From: UBA2040 sp041751955
Lineage (GTDB): Bacteria > Bacteroidota > Bacteroidia > Flavobacteriales_D > Crocinitomicaceae
Direction of reading: 5' to 3'
Assembly: GCA_041751955.1 (NCBI GenBank)
Contig: JBGSIB010000030.1
Location: forward strand, 15,020-79,019
Length of the DNA stretch: 64,000 nt
A program made the translations under genes and the position numbers. Below, one piece after another: positions 42,947 through 52,323 of the stretch. Numbering within the stretch: position 1 is the first letter of the stretch; each line of letters begins with the position of its first letter. Under the pieces are notes generated by a model. That model searched no databases and had not been told where the DNA came from. It saw nothing but the letters and a program-made list of their open reading frames with translations.

Positions 42947-44059
42947 ATGAACGTATCATTTCAAAAACTGTTTTACGCCATTGCTACCGCATTTTTGTTA
43001 TTTGCCATACTGGTTTTCGCGAAACCTATTCTCATTCCGTTAACCACGGCTTTGCTTATTTCATTTATAATGCTTGCCTTGGTAAAAAAGCTTGAGTCAT
43101 GGGGAATGAATAAAACAGTCGCTGCTTTTCTTTCCATCTTCGCAGTGATTTTAATAATCGCGGGAAGCATTTTCCTTTTCTCAACTCAGATCATTAATGT
43201 AGCACAAGAATTTACTCATTTTCAAGATAAAATTATCAGTGCTTTTGCCGATGTTACGCTGTTTATCAATAAACACGTAGGCTTTATGGAAAACCTGGAA
43301 AAGGGTGAACTTTTTAACCGCATGAAAGTTTGGCTTACTGATTCAACAAAGTTCTTGATAAGTAATACAGTTAGCACTACAGCAACTTTTATGGCAGGAC
43401 TCTTGGCAACAATTATATTTACTTTTCTATTCCTCATATACAGAAATGGATTGACAAAGGCGTTCCTGACTTTTTCACCTGAGAAAAAACGCGAAAGAGT
43501 TTTCAAAATGTTTAAATCGGTTCAGCAAGTCGGACAAAAATACCTGTTTGGAATGGTCATTATTACCGTCATAATAGGATTAGTCAATAGCCTTGGCTTG
43601 TTGATTATTGGTATCGACAACCCTTTCCTTTTCGGATTTTTAGGTGCTGCACTTTCTATCATACCTTACCTTGGGACTACTATGGGAGCTGTAGTTCCCG
43701 TAATCTATGCTTTTGTTACCTATGATTCTATTTGGATGGCAGTTGCCGTTGCCATTTTATTTTGGGCTGTTCAACTGGTTTCCGATAATTTTCTAACTCC
43801 TCGTATTGTGGGGGGAAGTTTAAAAATCAATGCCTTAACTGCTATCCTGAGCTTGTTTGTTGGTGCTGCTGTTTGGGGACTAGCCGGTATGGTTTTGTTT
43901 TTGCCCTTTGCTGCCATGTTAAAAGTAGTTTGCGAGGAGTTTGAAGAGCTCAAACCAATTGCACTAATCATTGGCGAGCAAAATACACAAGAGGACGATA
44001 GCGGCGAACTATTTTTGGTTAGATGGTGGGGGAAAATAAAGAATGTTTTTTCGAAATAA
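42947..44059 (+). CDS. AI-2E family transporter
   Basis: A 370-residue polytopic membrane protein with about eight helices and family features (LGAALSIIPYLGTTMGAVVPVI, LVSDNFLTPRIVGGSLKINAL). Family members are proposed exporters of AI-2 or small ions such as Na+ in antiport; the substrate here is unknown. It lies in the stress island with MscS, consistent with an envelope or osmotic role. Confidence 0.88.
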   Translation: MNVSFQKLFYAIATAFLLFAILVFAKPILIPLTTALLISFIMLALVKKLESWGMNKTVAAFLSIFAVILIIAGSIFLFSTQIINVAQEFTHFQDKIISAFADVTLFINKHVGFMENLEKGELFNRMKVWLTDSTKFLISNTVSTTATFMAGLLATIIFTFLFLIYRNGLTKAFLTFSPEKKRERVFKMFKSVQQVGQKYLFGMVIITVIIGLVNSLGLLIIGIDNPFLFGFLGAALSIIPYLGTTMGAVVPVIYAFVTYDSIWMAVAVAILFWAVQLVSDNFLTPRIVGGSLKINALTAILSLFVGAAVWGLAGMVLFLPFAAMLKVVCEEFEELKPIALIIGEQNTQEDDSGELFLVRWWGKIKNVFSK

Positions 44060-44199
44060 TTAGTACCTGAATTGTGTAAGCTTTTGCCAAAGTTGTATAA
44101 CGCTTTTCGGTATAAATATCCTGAACTTCACCTAAATAGATTCACAATTAAAACTCACATTTTCAAATAAATATTTTAACACTTTAAGACAAAATTATT

Positions 44200-44802
44200 A
44201 TGGCAGAAATAAAGATTGAACAGAAAAAACTGGTTTGGCCATGGGTGATATTTGGCCTTTTCATCGCTGCATTGCTTGTGTATTTATTGGCATTTCGTGA
44301 TAAGGGCACAAATACAGCGACAGGAACTGAAGCAGATTACATCACCAATACCAGCGATGCTGGCCTCTTAGGTGTAAAAGAAAATAACGGCACTGTTGCG
44401 GCTTATGTAAATTTTGTAGAAGACAATAAGCAAAAGATGAGTCTGGATCATGCCTACACAAATGAAGCACTATTGAAATTAATTGAGGCTACAAATGCTA
44501 TGGCCAATGAGGTTGAATATGATGTTCGCGCCGATATAGAAAAGGCAAGGGAATATGAAAAAATGATTTTAGTAGATCCCTTTGAAACAACACATGCCGA
44601 TAACATTAGAAAGGCGGATGATATTTTAACCCAAGTTTTGCAAAACATTCAAAAGTCAAAATATCCAAGCTTGACAATTGAAGTTGAAGAATTAAAAAGG
44701 GCAGCAGCATCAATAAAACCAGGAGTACTAACACTTGATCAAAAAGATGCAGTCAAAAATTACTTTGCAAAAGCTGCCGACCTTCTTCAAAAAATGAATT
44801 GA
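44200..44802 (+). CDS. Membrane-anchored helical protein of unknown function
   Basis: A 200-residue protein with one N-terminal transmembrane helix (WPWVIFGLFIAALLVYLLAF) and an extracytoplasmic helical domain after a Thr/Gly-rich linker. No family recognised. It is 24 bp before the PRC-barrel gene, so the two probably work together. Confidence 0.65.
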   Translation: MAEIKIEQKKLVWPWVIFGLFIAALLVYLLAFRDKGTNTATGTEADYITNTSDAGLLGVKENNGTVAAYVNFVEDNKQKMSLDHAYTNEALLKLIEATNAMANEVEYDVRADIEKAREYEKMILVDPFETTHADNIRKADDILTQVLQNIQKSKYPSLTIEVEELKRAAASIKPGVLTLDQKDAVKNYFAKAADLLQKMN

Positions 44803-44826
44803 TTAATTTTTTAAAAAATTAAAATA

Positions 44827-45351
44827 ATGACAGATACAAACAAAAATCTTTTTAGCCTGGACGAATTATCGGGTTACAAAGTGGCCGAGAATTATATCGA
44901 TGTACGGGGCTGGGATGTACAAGATGCAAATAATCGCATCATTGGGAAAGTAGATCATTTGCTGGTAAATAAAACTGCCGAACGCGTAGTTTATCTAGAT
45001 GTTGAAGTGGATGAAACCTTGATCGAAGCGGGACACAAAACATATCAAAACCATGTTAGCGAAGGCGTGCATGAGTTTTTAAACAAAGAAGGAGAAAATC
45101 ACCTGATTATACCTATCGGAATGGCAATGATTGATGAGAAAAATAAAGTTGTACATACCAATCAAATTGATAGCTTGACTTTTACGCAAGCCAAACGCTT
45201 CAGACAAGGAGATTTTATAGATTTTCCCTATGAATTAAATTTATTTCGCCATTACAACGGAGACAATACGATTCACAGTTCGAATATTGTTGATGGATTT
45301 TATGATCGTGAAGAGTTTAAAAACACTTTTCTTCAAGGAGATTTGGAGTAA
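44827..45351 (+). CDS. PRC-barrel domain protein
   Basis: A 174-residue soluble protein with a PRC-barrel at its N-terminus (DVRGWDVQDANNRIIGKVDHLLVNKTAERVVYLDV, residues ~23-57) and a second barrel-like half (HLIIPIGMAMIDEKNKVV). PRC-barrel proteins occur in the photosynthetic reaction centre H subunit and in many stress-induced genes. Function here is unknown. It follows the anchored protein at 44200. Confidence 0.8.
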   Translation: MTDTNKNLFSLDELSGYKVAENYIDVRGWDVQDANNRIIGKVDHLLVNKTAERVVYLDVEVDETLIEAGHKTYQNHVSEGVHEFLNKEGENHLIIPIGMAMIDEKNKVVHTNQIDSLTFTQAKRFRQGDFIDFPYELNLFRHYNGDNTIHSSNIVDGFYDREEFKNTFLQGDLE

Positions 45352-45468
45352 AATGTTTTGGCAGATGCCAGAATAGTGATTGTGACAGTAAACAGTGGAA
45401 TGACAAGATCAGTATTAATTTATAAATGAGCTATCCCTAATAAATAAAGGCGGATTTACATAAGTAAG

Positions 45469-46377
45469 ATGAAAGAGGACATACAAGAGCAAGTAGCGAA
45501 ACCATTACAGTCGGTAGTACAAAAGTTGGAAGGTTGGATTGATACCTTCATCAACATGCTCCCTAATATGGCAGTGACCTTGTTGTTATTGATCATCTTT
45601 CTTCTGCTTGCCAAATTTGGAAGTAAACTGTTTAGAAAACTTTTCTACAAGGCATCAAACAACAAAGCACTGGGAAATTTATTTTCCAGTATAATTTATG
45701 GCGCAATCTTGAGCATTGGACTATTTATTATGCTTGGCGTTCTTGGGCTGGATAAGGCTTTAACCTCATTACTCGCCGGAATCGGTGTGATAGGCTTGGC
45801 ATTGGGTTTTGCTTTTCAAGATATCGCTGCAAATTTTGTTTCGGGTATTATCCTTGCCTTTAGGAGACCTTTTAAAATTGGGGAAATCATTGAAATAATG
45901 GATGTTATGGGTATTGTAACCCGAACCGGCTTGCGCGATACGGCTATTGAGACTTTTCAGGGTCAAGAAGTTTACATTCCAAATAAAGACTTTTTACGAC
46001 ATGCCTTTTACAATTTTTCTGTCTTAAAAAAAAGGCGGATTGATATAGCTGTAGGAGTGTCTTACGCGGATGATCTTGATAAAGTTGAAGAGCTTGTTTT
46101 GAACACAATAAAAAACCTAGACGGAGTGATAGATAAAGATTTAATTGTCTTTGACTATTCTGAATTTGACTCCAGTTCAATCAATTTTAATATTCGATTT
46201 TGGATAGAATATCCTGGAGAACCCAGCTACTTCATGATGAAAAGCAAGGCCATCAAAGCGATTAAAAGTGTATTTGAAGAACAAAATATTACAATTCCTT
46301 TTCCTATTCGCACATTGGACTTTGGAATTAAAGGCGGGCAGAAACTCTCCCAAATGGAATTGAAGGTGAATGGATAG
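45469..46377 (+). CDS. mscS: MscS-family mechanosensitive channel
   Basis: A 302-residue small-conductance mechanosensitive channel. It has N-terminal helices, the pore-lining helix and hinge (GVIGLALGFAFQDIAANFVSGIILAFRRPFKIGE, residues ~99-132), then the cytoplasmic beta/alpha vestibule (VYIPNKDFLRHAFYNFS). It opens on membrane tension to release solutes during hypo-osmotic shock. The length matches E. coli MscS. Confidence 0.93.
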   Translation: MKEDIQEQVAKPLQSVVQKLEGWIDTFINMLPNMAVTLLLLIIFLLLAKFGSKLFRKLFYKASNNKALGNLFSSIIYGAILSIGLFIMLGVLGLDKALTSLLAGIGVIGLALGFAFQDIAANFVSGIILAFRRPFKIGEIIEIMDVMGIVTRTGLRDTAIETFQGQEVYIPNKDFLRHAFYNFSVLKKRRIDIAVGVSYADDLDKVEELVLNTIKNLDGVIDKDLIVFDYSEFDSSSINFNIRFWIEYPGEPSYFMMKSKAIKAIKSVFEEQNITIPFPIRTLDFGIKGGQKLSQMELKVNG

Positions 46378-46456
46378 CTATCTGCATTTCGTGTAACAAG
46401 ATGTGCAGATAATCATCATAAATTAAATTATGTATAAACAACAAAAAATTAAATTC

Positions 46457-46999
46457 ATGAAAACTAGATTAAAAATTGTGCTTCACAAAACTTGCAACCT
46501 CTTACCAATTTTGCTATTATTAAATATGGCGTCATGTGGGCAGAAGTCCAAAGCATTGGAAGCCACATGTGTAATAGAACCGACCGAAGGTAACCAAGTA
46601 AAAGGAACCGTTACTTTCTCAGAAACCGAAGATGGCGTTAAAATAGTAGCAGACCTGAAAGGTCTCACACCAGGTTCGCATGGTTTTCATATCCACGAAT
46701 TTGGCGATTGCTCTGCACCAGACGGAAGCTCTGCAGGTGGTCATTTTAATCCCGACAATAAATCACATGGGTCACACATGGATGCGAATCGGCACGCAGG
46801 CGATATGGGAAATATAATGGCCAATGCTTCGGGCTATGCGCACATGGAGTTTACGGATAAAATGATGATGCTAAAAGGTGAAAAGTCAATTATTGACAAA
46901 GGACTCATTATTCACAAAAATATGGATGACCTGAAGACACAACCAACAGGTAATGCAGGGCCCAGAGAAGGTTGCGGAACCATAGTCCTTACGAAGTAA
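46457..46999 (+). CDS. sodC: Cu/Zn superoxide dismutase, lipoprotein
   Basis: Started at ATG 46457 (an ATG nine codons earlier would precede the signal), this 180-residue SodC has a lipoprotein signal (MASCGQ). Metal ligands are visible in GFHIHEFGDC, AGGHFNP, the RHAGDMGN zinc loop and LIIHKNMDD; the active-site arginine is in NAGPREGCG. It converts superoxide to peroxide in the periplasm. It supports the oxidative-stress theme of the island. Confidence 0.93.
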   Translation: MKTRLKIVLHKTCNLLPILLLLNMASCGQKSKALEATCVIEPTEGNQVKGTVTFSETEDGVKIVADLKGLTPGSHGFHIHEFGDCSAPDGSSAGGHFNPDNKSHGSHMDANRHAGDMGNIMANASGYAHMEFTDKMMMLKGEKSIIDKGLIIHKNMDDLKTQPTGNAGPREGCGTIVLTK

Positions 47000-47104
47000 A
47001 AGTAATTGGACTCCCTACACAACTCTTTTTAAGTGACAAGGTTGTGAAAATTTGAATGTCTGAAATCGGACTCTGTGACCGCCTTTAGTTGTTTAATCTT
47101 AAAA

Positions 47105-47536
47105 ATGTCTATGAAAAAAGAAGTCGACATCACTCTTACGCAAAATATTTTCAGAATAATATTGGCTCTATTTATGGTCCTTGCTGGATTTGGTCATCTT
47201 ACATTTAGTAGAATCGATTTCCAAGCTCAAGTTCCGGATTGGGTTCCATTAAGCAAAGATTTAGTGGTCGTATTATCAGGTATTGTTGAAATAGCATTAG
47301 GTCTGATTTTACTGTTTTGGAAAAGACAATGCGTAAATATCGGATGGGGATTAGCTATATTCTTTGTCCTGGTTTTCCCAGGTAATGTAGCCCAATACCT
47401 GAATGGAGAAGATGCTTTCGGAGCTTTAAACTCTGATCGAGCCCGATTCATCCGACTTTTCTTTCAACCGGTTCTCATCGCTTGGGCACTTTGGTCGACT
47501 GGTGCATGGCAGTCATGGAGAAATTCTAAGAAATAA
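47105..47536 (+). CDS. DoxX-family membrane protein
   Basis: A 143-residue protein with four predicted helices (IILALFMVLAGFGHL, VVVLSGIVEIALGLILLF, IGWGLAIFFVLVFPGN, LFFQPVLIAWALW), typical of DoxX/DUF4345-like small membrane proteins linked to redox or thiol stress. The ATG at 47105 (or 47111) is preferred over a GTG at 47075. The preceding gene is sodC. Confidence 0.78.
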   Translation: MSMKKEVDITLTQNIFRIILALFMVLAGFGHLTFSRIDFQAQVPDWVPLSKDLVVVLSGIVEIALGLILLFWKRQCVNIGWGLAIFFVLVFPGNVAQYLNGEDAFGALNSDRARFIRLFFQPVLIAWALWSTGAWQSWRNSKK

Positions 47537-47577
47537 TGGGCATGCTTAATCTATAAATATATTAAAACTCAAATAAT

Positions 47578-48561
47578 ATGAAAGCCTTACAAATAGTAAA
47601 ATATGGTGACCTCAAAGACAGTTTGACCATTGGTGAAATTAAAAAACCATTGGTGAAGCCAAACGATCTTCTGGTAGCAGTCAAAGCAGTTTCTCTAAAT
47701 CCTATTGACTTCAAATTGGCCGAAGGTAAACTAAAAGAAATGGTACATTTAAATTTACCGAGTACTATCGGTTTTGATGTGAGCGGAGTAGTCACCGAAA
47801 TAGGTGCTGATGTCACTGATTTCGAGATTGGTGATGAAGTGTATTCCAGAGTGCCGCAAGAACAAATGGGTACTGTTACAGCTTTTGTGGCTGTAAGTAG
47901 TGATGTGGTGGCTAAAAAGCCTGTTAGCATTTCCTTTGAATAAGCGGCTGGCTTGCCATTAACAGGACTAACGGCAATCCAAGCTTTGGAACGTGTCGGC
48001 ATGAAAAAGGGCGATAGAATACTTATCCATGCAGGTTCAGGTGGTGTAGGCAGTTTTGCTATTCAATATGCCAAGGCAAAAGGAGCTGTAGTTTATACCA
48101 CCACTAGTTCCACAAATGTAGATTGGGTCAAAGCTTTGGGAGCCGATCGGGTGATTGATTATAAAACCGAGGATTATAAGGAAGTCGCGCATAATTTAGA
48201 CATCGTATTCGACACGTTGGGGGGTGATTATACCCTAAATGCTTTTGAAATTATTAAAGAAGGTGGAAAAGTGACCTCAATAGTAGGTCCGCCGGACGAA
48301 GAAACTGCCAAGAATATGGGCATGGACGATTACAAACTACCTGAAAAATTATCAAAACTCATCCATGAGAAATCAGCCGATTATAAGCTAACCTGGATGC
48401 AACCAAATAGTAAGCAGTTGGACGAAATCGCCACTTTGGTAGACAATGGAAATATCAAGCCAGTGGTAGATAAGGTCTATACTTTCGAAAATAGCATTGA
48501 GGCCTATCAATATCTAGCAACCGGTCGAGCAAAAGGGAAAGTTATTATAACGCTTCATTAA
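47578..48561 (+). pseudogene. NADP-dependent quinone-type oxidoreductase with an in-frame stop
   Basis: A 327-codon medium-chain dehydrogenase/reductase lacking catalytic zinc residues. The catalytic fold (NPIDFKLAEG, GFDVSGVV, GDEVY) and the NADP-binding fold (HAGSGGVGSFAIQYAKAKG) lie in the same frame but are separated by a TAA at 47941-47943. Relatives read E in that position (FEEAAGLPLTGLTA-type), so one G-to-T change (GAA to TAA) explains it. Both halves remain well conserved, which implies a recent mutation, a sequence error or readthrough. Confidence 0.85.
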
Positions 48562-48612
48562 CTCCCTAAAAATGGAGATAGTAAGTGTCGAATTTAATTA
48601 AAAGAAAAAATC

Positions 48613-49245
48613 ATGAACGTAAGAAAAAAGGTGTTAGTGGCAGGTGCAAACGGAACCACAGGGAGAATCATCATCGATTTATTAAAAAAATCAAAAGTTT
48701 ATCAGCCTATTGCTATGGTAAGAAAACAGGAACAAAAAAATCATTTCGAAAAAGAAAATGTATCAACTGTTTTGGCTGATCTGGAAGAAGATTTGAGCAA
48801 TGCTGTAAAGAATGCCGATAAGGTAATTTTTGTGGCAGGTTCTAAAGGGAAAAATGTGATTGGTGTAGATCAGGAAGGCGCAAAAAGGCTAACGGATGCT
48901 GCCAAGGAAGCAGGACTCGAAAAGTTTGTCATGTTGAGCTCCATGGGAGCAGATAATCCATCTGTTAGTGGCGAACTTGAAGATTATTTGAGAGCAAAAC
49001 AAAATGCAGATAATCATTTGCGCTCAAGTGGTTTGAACTTTAGTATTGTAAGACCTGGACATTTGACAGATGGCGATGGAACAGGCAAAATTCAACTTGA
49101 TGAGAAACTAAATATTCAGGGAAGTATTTCGAGAACGGATGTGGCTAAAACCATAGTTGAAGCCTTGGAAGAGGACGTTAAACAGAACGAAGTTTTCGAA
49201 ATTCTAAGTGGGGAAGTTCCGATTGAAAAAGCTGTTCGTTCCTGA
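48613..49245 (+). CDS. NAD(P)H-binding SDR-like oxidoreductase
   Basis: A 210-residue atypical short-chain dehydrogenase of the NAD(P)-binding/NmrA-like group. The dinucleotide motif is VLVAGANGTTGRIIIDLL, followed by MLSSMGADNP and VRPGHLTD. Similar proteins act on flavins, biliverdin or quinones, or are regulators; the substrate is unknown. Its reading frame ends 37 bp before the preferred start of the next gene. Confidence 0.85.
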   Translation: MNVRKKVLVAGANGTTGRIIIDLLKKSKVYQPIAMVRKQEQKNHFEKENVSTVLADLEEDLSNAVKNADKVIFVAGSKGKNVIGVDQEGAKRLTDAAKEAGLEKFVMLSSMGADNPSVSGELEDYLRAKQNADNHLRSSGLNFSIVRPGHLTDGDGTGKIQLDEKLNIQGSISRTDVAKTIVEALEEDVKQNEVFEILSGEVPIEKAVRS

Positions 49246-49282
49246 TAAAATTAAAGTACCAACAAAACAAGAAATCAAAATC

Positions 49283-50278
49283 ATGAATAAAACAATCCTT
49301 TTAATCAAACGTCCACATGGAAAACCAACACTAAATGATTTTAAAATTATTAGTGAAGAAGCTCCAATTCCCAAGGATGGCGAGATCCTTTTAAAAACAG
49401 TTTATGTTTCTGTCGATCCTTATTTGCGCGGTAGAATGAATGATGCTAAATCGTATGTTCCACCCTTTGAATTAAACAAACCCATACAATCGGGAATTAT
49501 TGCTGAAGTGATGGAGAGCAAACAGGCTGATTTCAAAAAAGGCGATTTTGTCTCCGGTATGTTGGATTGGAAGGAATATCAAACTTCCAATGGGAAAGGC
49601 TTAACGAAGGTCGATAAAACAGAGGCCAAATTATCAAGCTATCTGGGTATTTTAGGAATGACCGGACTCACCGCTTATTTAGGATTGACTGAAATCGGAC
49701 TACCGAAAGAAGGCGATACACTTGTCGTTTCTGGAGCAGGCGGTGCGGTAGGCACAGTGGTAGGACAGATTGGTAAATTGTTGGGTTGCGAAGTGGTTGG
49801 TATCACGGGAAATGATGAAAAAATAGCCCTACTTAAATCCAAATTTAATTTCGATGAGGCTATCAATTATAAAACAACGTCTGATTTAGATGCAGCCATC
49901 AAAAGCGCTTGCCCAAACGGGGTGGATATTTACTTTGACAATGTAGGTGGAGAGATTTCAGATGCTGTTTTAGCCAACATCAATAAATATGCGAGATTGC
50001 CTGTGTGCGGGGCAATAGCACTTTACAATAAAACGGAAGTTCCAATGGGACCTCGATTGCAGCCCATCCTTCTCACTAAAAGTGCGACCATGCGCGGGTT
50101 CATCATTAGCGATTTTGCCGATAAATTTCCAGCCGCAACCAAAAAACTAAGCGCTTGGTTGAAAGAGGACAAGCTAACCTTTAGCGAAACTATTGTGGAA
50201 GGATTCGATAATATTCCTCAGGCATTCCTCGATTTATTTACAGGGAAAAATGAAGCAAAAATGATCGTTGAAATTTAA
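49283..50278 (+). CDS. NADP-dependent medium-chain oxidoreductase (alkenal/quinone reductase type)
   Basis: A 331-residue MDR-superfamily enzyme; the ATG at 49283 fits the family start (MNKTILLIKRPHGKP), whereas the frame open from 49208 overlaps the previous gene. It shows VSVDPYLRGRM, the NADP motif VSGAGGAVGTVVGQIGKLLG and IYFDNVGGEISDAV, typical of YncB/CurA-like 2-alkenal or curcumin reductases. These detoxify reactive enals using NADPH. Confidence 0.9.
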   Translation: MNKTILLIKRPHGKPTLNDFKIISEEAPIPKDGEILLKTVYVSVDPYLRGRMNDAKSYVPPFELNKPIQSGIIAEVMESKQADFKKGDFVSGMLDWKEYQTSNGKGLTKVDKTEAKLSSYLGILGMTGLTAYLGLTEIGLPKEGDTLVVSGAGGAVGTVVGQIGKLLGCEVVGITGNDEKIALLKSKFNFDEAINYKTTSDLDAAIKSACPNGVDIYFDNVGGEISDAVLANINKYARLPVCGAIALYNKTEVPMGPRLQPILLTKSATMRGFIISDFADKFPAATKKLSAWLKEDKLTFSETIVEGFDNIPQAFLDLFTGKNEAKMIVEI

Positions 50279-50303
50279 TAAAAACAAGTAAAAAATAGAT
50301 ATT

Positions 50304-50990
50304 ATGAACGTATTAATCGTATTGACATCCCATAGTGCATTGGGAGATACCGGAGAAAAAACAGGATTTTGGATAGAAGAATTTGCAAGTCCTTATTATG
50401 TCTTGGCAGATGCCGGAGCAGAAATAACCATTGCTTCGCCGAAAGGAGGCCAACCACCCGTTGATCCCAAAAGCGAATTAGAGGATGCTCAAACGCCTTC
50501 AACAGAAAGGTTTTACAAAGACAACGCTTTAATTGACCAAGTAGCTCATACACTGAAACTTAGCGACATAAAGGAAGCCGATTATGACGCTGTATTTTAT
50601 CCAGGTGGTCACGGCCCATTATGGGATTTGGCCAATGATAAAAACTCTATTGCATTAATTGAAGCCTTTTACAATCATCAAAAACCAATCGCTTTTGTTT
50701 GTCATTCGCCTGCGGCATTGGTGAATGTAAAAGCGATAAATGGAGAACCATTGGTGAAAGGTAAAGAGCTTACAGGTTTTTCAAATACGGAAGAAGAGGC
50801 CGTTCAATTAACGAAAGTAGTCCCTTTTTTATTGGAAGATAAACTCATAGAAAAAGGTGCGCATTACTCCAAAGGCGATGATTGGGCGCCGCACGTTAAA
50901 CAAGATGGATTGTTAATCACAGGCCAAAATCCAGGCTCTTCGGAGGATGTGGCTAAGTTGCTATTAGAGACACTGAAAGGCGAGAAATAG
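50304..50990 (+). CDS. DJ-1/PfpI-family protein (Hsp31-like)
   Basis: A 228-residue type 1 glutamine amidotransferase-like protein. The nucleophile cysteine is in FVCHSPAALV, preceded by YPGGHGPLWDL, and the C-terminal GLLITGQNPGSSEDVA is typical of the Hsp31-like branch. Members act as glyoxalase III (methylglyoxal detoxification) or deglycase/chaperone proteins. It closes the stress island next to other aldehyde-handling enzymes. Confidence 0.9.
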   Translation: MNVLIVLTSHSALGDTGEKTGFWIEEFASPYYVLADAGAEITIASPKGGQPPVDPKSELEDAQTPSTERFYKDNALIDQVAHTLKLSDIKEADYDAVFYPGGHGPLWDLANDKNSIALIEAFYNHQKPIAFVCHSPAALVNVKAINGEPLVKGKELTGFSNTEEEAVQLTKVVPFLLEDKLIEKGAHYSKGDDWAPHVKQDGLLITGQNPGSSEDVAKLLLETLKGEK

Positions 50991-51016
50991 TCTGCGTGTT
51001 GACTTATGCGGTTCCA

Positions 51017-51112
51017 TTGCGGAGATTACCAGCTGTAATCTGAGCATATTTTGCGGAGAATATTTTATTTGCGGAGAATAAGAAGTATATTTGTCGCATA
51101 AATTGCGGAGAA
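51017..51112 (+). promoter_or_regulatory. Four TTGCGGAGA(A/T) operator-like repeats over the fic promoter
   Basis: TTGCGGAGAA occurs at 51051, 51069 and 51103, and TTGCGGAGAT at 51017; successive starts are 34, 18 and 34 bp apart. The last copy overlaps the A of the fic ATG. The -7 box TATATTTG (51086-51093) sits between copies 3 and 4. The arrangement suggests binding by a dimeric or oligomeric regulator, most simply the C-terminal winged helix of Fic itself. Confidence 0.8.
51086..51093 (+). promoter_or_regulatory. Putative -7 box for fic
   Basis: TATATTTG, an exact TAnnTTTG match, 18 bp before the ATG at 51112 and embedded among the TTGCGGAGAA repeats. Confidence 0.65.
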
Positions 51113-52227
51113 TGAAAATCTATATCCACGAAAAAGAAAATTGGACAGACTTCACTTGGGACAATAAGAAAGTGATGTTAAAACTAGGAGAAGCTAGAAA
51201 TCAACAGGGCAGACTTCTGGGAAAAATGGAATCCTTGGGTTTTGATTTGCAAAATGAAGCCGTATTGAACACGCTCACTTTAGATGTTATTAAATCGTCT
51301 GAAATCGAAGGTGAATTTTTAGAAATTCAGCAAGTACGTTCTTCAATTGCGCGAAGACTAGGAATCGAAATTGCAGGTTCAATAGAATCGGAGCGCGCTG
51401 TTGAAGGGATAGTTGAAATGATGCTCGACGCTTCTCAAAGATACAATTTGCCTCTCACTAAAGACAGATTGTTTGGTTGGCATGCCGCATTGTTTCCTTC
51501 TGGTTGGAGTAATCTGCATAAAATCACAGTTGCCGACTGGAGAAAAGACACGACAGGTCCTATGCAAGTTGTGTCAGGCCCTATGGGAAAAGAAAAAGTT
51601 CACTACCAAGCTCCAAGTTCTGACAGAATAGAACCTGAAATAGAAAAATTCTTGAAATGGTTTGAAAATGAGCAGGAAATGGATTTGGTTCTTAAAGCAG
51701 CTGTTGCTCATTTATGGTTCGTAACAATTCATCCATTCGACGATGGAAACGGAAGAATTACAAGGGCCATTATGGATATGACATTAGCCCGTTCAGACAA
51801 AAGCATCAGACGTTTCTACAGTATGTCGGCACAAATTAGATTTGAAAGGAAACAGTATTATGAAAAACTCGAAAAAGCACAAAAAGGAAATTCAGATATT
51901 ACAGAATGGATTTTGTGGTTTTTGCAATGTCTCATAAATGCTATTGATTCCACCGAAGAAACTTTATCGAAAATACTTCATAAAGCAGAATTTTGGAAAT
52001 TACATTCCACCACAATTCTGAATGACAGACAGCAGAAAATAATAAACAAACTGCTGGATGGATTTGACGGAAAGTTGACTACCTCGAAATGGGGAAAAAT
52101 CAACAAGTGTTCTCAAGATACTGCTCTTCGAGATATTCAAGATTTAATCAAAAAAGATATCTTACAAAAAGAAGCAAGCGGTGGACGAAGCACAAATTAT
52201 GAACTTCGAAGCACTCACCAAATTTAA
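51112..52227 (+). CDS. Fic-family AMP-transferase with C-terminal winged helix
   Basis: A 371-residue Fic protein. An N-terminal DUF4172-like region holds the inhibitory-helix motif S-x3-E-G (SSEIEG, residues 62-67). The Fic core motif HPFDDGNGR (207-215) carries the catalytic His and phosphate-binding residues. The last ~65 residues (ILNDRQQKIINKLLDG, TSKWGKINKCSQDTALRDIQDL, GGRSTNYEL) form a winged helix. Such proteins AMPylate hydroxyl side chains and are held inactive by the inhibitory helix. ATG 51112 is preferred over TTG 51091, which lies inside the promoter. Confidence 0.92.
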   Translation: MKIYIHEKENWTDFTWDNKKVMLKLGEARNQQGRLLGKMESLGFDLQNEAVLNTLTLDVIKSSEIEGEFLEIQQVRSSIARRLGIEIAGSIESERAVEGIVEMMLDASQRYNLPLTKDRLFGWHAALFPSGWSNLHKITVADWRKDTTGPMQVVSGPMGKEKVHYQAPSSDRIEPEIEKFLKWFENEQEMDLVLKAAVAHLWFVTIHPFDDGNGRITRAIMDMTLARSDKSIRRFYSMSAQIRFERKQYYEKLEKAQKGNSDITEWILWFLQCLINAIDSTEETLSKILHKAEFWKLHSTTILNDRQQKIINKLLDGFDGKLTTSKWGKINKCSQDTALRDIQDLIKKDILQKEASGGRSTNYELRSTHQI

Positions 52228-52323
52228 TTGAACGAAATTTCAGATAGTATTCAAGTAGCCGGCTCCGCTAGATGAAGTGACGGAGCACGAAAATGAACAT
52301 CAATATCAAAACTACGCAATCGG

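Noticed and set aside
47578..48561. Alternative genetic code or selenocysteine-type recoding at the TAA in the oxidoreductase
   Set aside because: TAA is used as a normal stop throughout the window and no recoding element is visible; a point mutation or sequence error is simpler.
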